A DNA stretch of 8,163 nt from Flavobacteriales bacterium (GTDB lineage: Bacteria > Bacteroidota > Bacteroidia > Flavobacteriales_D > SKUL01), in assembly GCA_007129985.1 (NCBI GenBank), contig SKUL01000236.1, positions 1 through 8,163 of the forward strand, given 5' to 3'. The position numbers were made by a program, and so were the translations under genes. A model generated the notes under the pieces. The model did not search any database. It saw only the letters and a list, made by a program, of their open reading frames with translations, and was not told where the DNA came from. Of this stretch, positions 6,049 through 8,163 are shown in pieces (the stretch's first letter is position 1; every line of letters begins with the position of its first letter).

Positions 6049-7143
6049 ATGATGCTTCTCTGGCGGTTGTTTCTTTTAGTGCTGTTAACCAGTTTTTTAT
6101 GCGGATGTGGTCTTTCGGGGAGAATGGATTCCTGCGGCGAGCTTATTCCGAATAGCTTTGCCAAAGGCTTTGCGTTGTATGATTGCGGAGAAGATACCTT
6201 GCTTGTGCTTTACAACCCGGAAAATCATCAGGACACGCTTTTTACATGGCGTTCGGGGAAGCCACTCGAACGACTTGCCAGCATTTCTACCACACATGTT
6301 CCTTATTTGCGGGAACTGAACCGTCTGCACCATTTGGTGGGCATGGGTGCCGACGCCTATGTGCGGGATGACAGCCTGAAGGCCATGCTCAAAAGCGGAA
6401 AAGTGAAGCGCATATCTGTTGGAAATGAGCTGAATTTCGAGGTTACCATTGCCAGTAATCCTGATGCATTGCTTGTATATCCCTACGGGCAGACGTCTTA
6501 CGATGCCTATCGCGAAGCTGGTATCATTGTGGTTCCCATTTCTGAATACGCTGAGCAGCACCCATTGGGCAGAGCAGAGTGGCTGAAGGTATTTGGTTTG
6601 CTTACGGGAAACTGGGAACTCGCTTTGGAGCACTATGACGAAATCGAATCTGAATATCTGCTTTTCAGGGATGCACTCACTGAAGAGGTAGAGCGCCCCA
6701 CCGTCTTTGCCGGAAGCTACTACAAAGGCCAATGGGCTGCTCCCTCGGGCGAGAGTTTGATGGCACAGTTGCTGGCTGATGCCGGTGCTGAGTGCGCTTT
6801 TGCTTCCCACAAAGGCTCCGAAAACATCACGCTCGATTTTGAAAAAGTACTGGCCAATATTGGCAGCGCTGATTACTTCGGAAAAGTGCTGCACCACAAA
6901 GGTGTTGTGACCCGCGATGCGCTAATGGAGGAGCAGGAGCGGTTCCAATTGCTATCGCGCTTTGAAGATGGACATATCTTCTATTGCAATACCGCCGAGC
7001 GCGATTACTTCGAGGCAGGAGTGCTTGAACCTCACCTAATGCTGCGCGACCTCGGTATGATTTTTCATCCGAGGCGCATCGGTCCTCACCCGGTACACTA
7101 CTTCGAGACCCTCCAATCTGTGGATTCATCCCATGAGCCGTAG
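6049..7143 (+). CDS. ABC importer substrate-binding lipoprotein (BtuF/FecB family)
   Basis: Predicted lipid-anchored binding protein delivering a metal chelate such as a corrinoid, haem or ferric siderophore to the adjacent permease. From ATG 6049 it has 364 residues. MMLLWRLFLLVLLTSF is a lipoprotein signal, and LCGC (17-20) gives C20 as the likely acylated cysteine. In-frame ATGs at 6013 and 6034 would add a 7-12 residue pre-region and bury the 6029-6042 dyad inside the gene, so 6049 or 6052 is preferred. Family landmarks: RLASISTTHVPYL (75-87) opening the N-lobe; PISEYAEQHPLGRAEW (163-178), characteristic of Bacteroidota members; PTVFAGSYYKGQW (217-229); and DYFEAGVLEPHLMLRDL (319-335) before the FHP ending. 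Bacteroidota homologues of this type have Peripla_BP_2 folds with two lobes joined by a rigid helix. It overlaps the permease gene by 11 bases. Substrate unassigned. Confidence 0.9.
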   Translation: MMLLWRLFLLVLLTSFLCGCGLSGRMDSCGELIPNSFAKGFALYDCGEDTLLVLYNPENHQDTLFTWRSGKPLERLASISTTHVPYLRELNRLHHLVGMGADAYVRDDSLKAMLKSGKVKRISVGNELNFEVTIASNPDALLVYPYGQTSYDAYREAGIIVVPISEYAEQHPLGRAEWLKVFGLLTGNWELALEHYDEIESEYLLFRDALTEEVERPTVFAGSYYKGQWAAPSGESLMAQLLADAGAECAFASHKGSENITLDFEKVLANIGSADYFGKVLHHKGVVTRDALMEEQERFQLLSRFEDGHIFYCNTAERDYFEAGVLEPHLMLRDLGMIFHPRRIGPHPVHYFETLQSVDSSHEP

Positions 7144-8149
7144 TTCGTCATTTGTATGGATGGCCGGAGCAGTGGTTGTCCTCTGGTTGTTGAGTATTTC
7201 GCTCGGGTCGGTTTCCATTCCATTCGGTGAGGTTCTCCGCATTTTTATGAGTCACGGAGCGCCTGATATGAGCCATCACCTCATTATCTGGCAGTCGAGA
7301 TTACCTTCTTCAGTTACGGCCATTCTTGCCGGTGCAGGTTTGTCTGTTAGTGGTTTGATGCTTCAGTCGCTGTTCAGAAATCCGCTTGCGGGGCCCTCGG
7401 TACTAGGAATTTCTTCGGGTGCAAGTCTTGGGGTGGCGGTGGTGGTGTTGTTCCTGGGCGGCGTAATGATACCCGGGTGGGGGATGAACCTCGCCAGTGT
7501 GGTGGGAGCCCTTGCCGGAGCCTTGCTGATTTTGGGCATTTTGCTACTCGCACTCAAGCGTGTAAACAGCAATGTTACGCTGCTTATTCTCGGACTGATG
7601 CTGGGTTATGCAGTTGGTTCGGTGGTGTCCATTCTCGAGTTGTTTGCCACGAAAGACTCTTTACAACAATTTGTTTTTTGGGGCTTTGGGAGTTTTGCCG
7701 GACTGTCGTGGCAACAAGTTGGCATACTTGCGCTGGTGGTGCTGCCCTGCGTTGTGTTGGTGGTGTCCTTGCTCAAACCCATGAACGCGTTGGTTTCGGG
7801 AGAGACCTTTGCCCGCAGCGTAGGGGTGAACGTGCAGCGCGTGAGGGTGCAGATTATTATCCTCACCGGTTTGATTGCGGGTGTGGTAACGGCTTTTTGC
7901 GGTCCAATTGCCTTTTTGGGTATGGCGGTTCCGCATCTTGCCCGTTGGATATTGCGCAGCAGCGACCACCGCTGGCTATTCCCCGGAACCCTCTTACTGG
8001 GTATCGTAACCGCCCTCGCCTGCGACTTGCTGGCACGACTTCCGGGTCTCGACTGGATGCTGCCCCTCAACGCGGTAACCGCCTTGCTGGGTGCTCCTGT
8101 GGTGCTGATAATCATTTTGAGAAACCGACGACTGGAAAGCCATTTCTGA
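7133..8149 (+). CDS. FecCD/BtuC-family ABC importer permease
   Basis: Inner-membrane permease of a type II ABC importer for metal chelates (corrinoid, haem or ferric siderophore). The 338 residues match the usual 320-350 and contain the long hydrophobic helices expected of a ten-helix BtuC fold. Diagnostic segments: RLPSSVTAILAGAGLSVSG (56-74), then RNPLAGPSVLGISSGA (82-97). The cytoplasmic coupling loop SGETFARSVGV (222-232) would contact the ATPase. GPIAFLGMAVPHLAR (257-271) precedes the closing PLNAVTALLGAPV segment (311-323). The family's usual Glu in the ELPVG-like element is replaced here (MLPLN). Its ATG lies 11 bases inside the binding-protein gene, and its TGA shares one base with the next ATG, so all three genes are probably translationally coupled on one mRNA. 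As expected, a homodimer would pair with two ATPase subunits. Confidence 0.94.
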   Translation: MSRSSSFVWMAGAVVVLWLLSISLGSVSIPFGEVLRIFMSHGAPDMSHHLIIWQSRLPSSVTAILAGAGLSVSGLMLQSLFRNPLAGPSVLGISSGASLGVAVVVLFLGGVMIPGWGMNLASVVGALAGALLILGILLLALKRVNSNVTLLILGLMLGYAVGSVVSILELFATKDSLQQFVFWGFGSFAGLSWQQVGILALVVLPCVVLVVSLLKPMNALVSGETFARSVGVNVQRVRVQIIILTGLIAGVVTAFCGPIAFLGMAVPHLARWILRSSDHRWLFPGTLLLGIVTALACDLLARLPGLDWMLPLNAVTALLGAPVVLIIILRNRRLESHF

Positions 8150-8163
8150 TGCTAGAAATCAAG
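8149..8163 (+). CDS. Start of the next operon gene, probably the ABC importer ATPase (partial)
   Basis: Only five codons are visible, reading MLEIK. The ATG overlaps the permease stop by one base (TGATG), a typical coupled junction. Many BtuD/FecE-type ATPases begin with a short MLEIxNL-like strand, and the order binding protein, permease, ATPase is standard for this importer class. The identity is therefore inferred from context and the first residues; no Walker motif lies inside the window. Confidence 0.65.

Noticed and set aside
7606..8115. A 169-codon open frame antisense to the permease gene
   Set aside because: Low-complexity Thr/Ser/Pro-rich translation with no family features; it mirrors the hydrophobic codons of the FecCD gene on the opposite strand.

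Overview
The window reads as chromosomal DNA from a member of the Bacteroidota, most likely a free-living, gliding or T9SS-secreting lineage. The strongest evidence is a large secreted protein ending in the type B C-terminal sorting domain of the type IX secretion system, which is confined to that phylum. Supporting signs are SprB-like and 52-residue cysteine-paired repeats, little sign of Shine-Dalgarno sequences, and one exact TAnnTTTG-type promoter element. Rows counted by hand range from about 45 to 60% G+C.

Layout. Positions 1-1374 (+) hold the 3' part of an SLC13/DASS sodium:anion symporter, cut by the window edge at a HindIII hexamer. Positions 1509-3926 (+) encode a cell-surface or secreted multidomain protein: signal peptide, lamin-tail domain, SprB-like repeat, four 52-residue repeats, Ig/PKD-like domains and the T9SS sorting domain. 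A short convergent spacer (3927-4008) has two small hairpins and a T-run. On the minus strand lie a PAPS-dependent sulfotransferase (4009-4746) and, upstream of it, a Tat-exported pirin (4829-5965). An 83-base divergent spacer (5966-6048) contains three inverted repeats. From 6049 to the right edge (+) runs an ABC importer operon of the BtuCDF/FecBCDE type: lipoprotein substrate-binding protein, FecCD-family permease, and the first five codons of a third gene, probably the ATPase. The reading frames in this operon overlap.

How the genes work together. Only the three importer genes form an evident functional unit: metal-chelate uptake (corrinoid, haem or siderophore) across the inner membrane, presumably fed by a TonB-dependent receptor encoded elsewhere. 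The pirin and sulfotransferase share a strand and could be co-transcribed, but the sulfotransferase has its own promoter-like element and no functional link is visible. The symporter and the T9SS-secreted protein look like independent units. No RNA gene, CRISPR array, insertion sequence or phage gene was seen. I find no convincing new multi-gene system. The items most worth a second look are the exact 52-residue repeat register, the exported pirin, and the dyads in the divergent spacer.
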